Shown one piece after another: positions 5,818 through 5,995 of a DNA stretch of 5,995 nt (positions are counted from its first letter, which is position 1; every line of letters starts with the position of its first letter). Position numbers and translations under genes: made by a program. This DNA comes from an uncultured Clostridia bacterium. GTDB taxonomy: Bacteria > Bacillota > Clostridia > Oscillospirales > Acutalibacteraceae. The notes under the pieces were generated by a model. The model saw nothing but the letters and a program-made list of their open reading frames with translations. It had not been told where the DNA came from and made no database searches. The stretch covers positions 1-5,995 of the forward strand of contig CANQSG010000121.1 of the NCBI GenBank assembly GCA_947626485.1. Direction: 5' to 3'.

Positions 5818-5995
5818 TTCGGCTCCGGGCGGATCGGGTTGGAAACGCAGCAAGGTGGCAGCGGATAAAAATGCGAAGAACGGGTTCGGCTCCGGGCGGA
5901 TCGGGTTGGAGACGCAATAAGGTGGCAGCGGATAAAAATGCGAAGAACGGGTTCGGCTCCGGGCGGATCGGGTTGGAGACGCAATAAGGTGGCAG
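5818..5995. repeat. 67-bp tandem repeat (minisatellite), running off the right edge
   Basis: Units start at 5818, 5885 and 5952; the third is cut at 44 bp by the window edge. Over that 44-bp stretch units 2 and 3 are identical, and unit 1 differs from them at three bases. A degenerate partial copy of the end of the unit precedes the array (5788-5817). The period is not a multiple of three, so one reading frame cannot encode a regular peptide repeat, and the short open frames across it lack ribosome-binding sites. Unlike CRISPR, the whole period is conserved and there are no unique spacers. Confidence 0.88.

Noticed and set aside
5788..5995. CRISPR array
   Set aside because: The full 67-bp period is conserved with no variable spacers, and no cas gene is nearby.

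Overview
The window looks like chromosomal DNA from a GC-rich member of the Bacillota, most likely a gut-type clostridium (Oscillospiraceae/Ruminococcaceae-like). This is inferred from strong AAGGAGG-type ribosome-binding sites, sigma-A-type promoters in AT-rich gaps within GC-rich coding DNA, a VanR/VanS-like two-component pair and a Firmicutes-type tandem P-loop ATPase. No rRNA, tRNA, transposase, phage gene or CRISPR array is visible.

Layout. Bases 1-401 hold no credible gene. They contain a leftward promoter at the very edge, a good rightward promoter (99-127) and a leader of about 150 nt ending in a textbook intrinsic terminator (242-283). An upstream segment could pair with the terminator arm, so this may be an attenuator or unrecognised riboswitch. 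The leader precedes a CNNM/CorC-type membrane protein with CBS domains (402-1733, +), implicated in divalent-cation (Mg2+/Co2+) homeostasis. A bidirectional terminator separates it from a convergent minus-strand block.

The minus-strand block reads, in transcription order, a VanR-like response regulator (4334 to 3648), a VanS-like sensor kinase that overlaps it by 11 nt and starts with TTG (3658 to 2561), and a membrane-anchored T7-lysozyme-type N-acetylmuramoyl-L-alanine amidase (2500 to 1784). The regulator promoter carries four TAAG boxes about one helical turn apart just upstream of its -35, a typical OmpR-family operator arrangement. The core CGTAWGAT occurs there once and twice more in a perfect 14-bp tandem repeat just upstream of the amidase. 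The simplest reading is a small self-regulated cell-wall stress module in which the VanRS-like pair controls itself and a peptidoglycan amidase. No vancomycin-resistance ligase, VanX, VanY or VanW gene is present in the window.

Upstream of that block is a separate minus-strand gene (5580 to 4501) for a PRK06851-like duplicated P-loop ATPase whose second P-loop has decayed; it has its own terminator. Bases 5590-5995 are non-coding and repeat-rich: GC hairpins, a 3x heptamer repeat, and a 67-bp tandem repeat that runs off the right edge.
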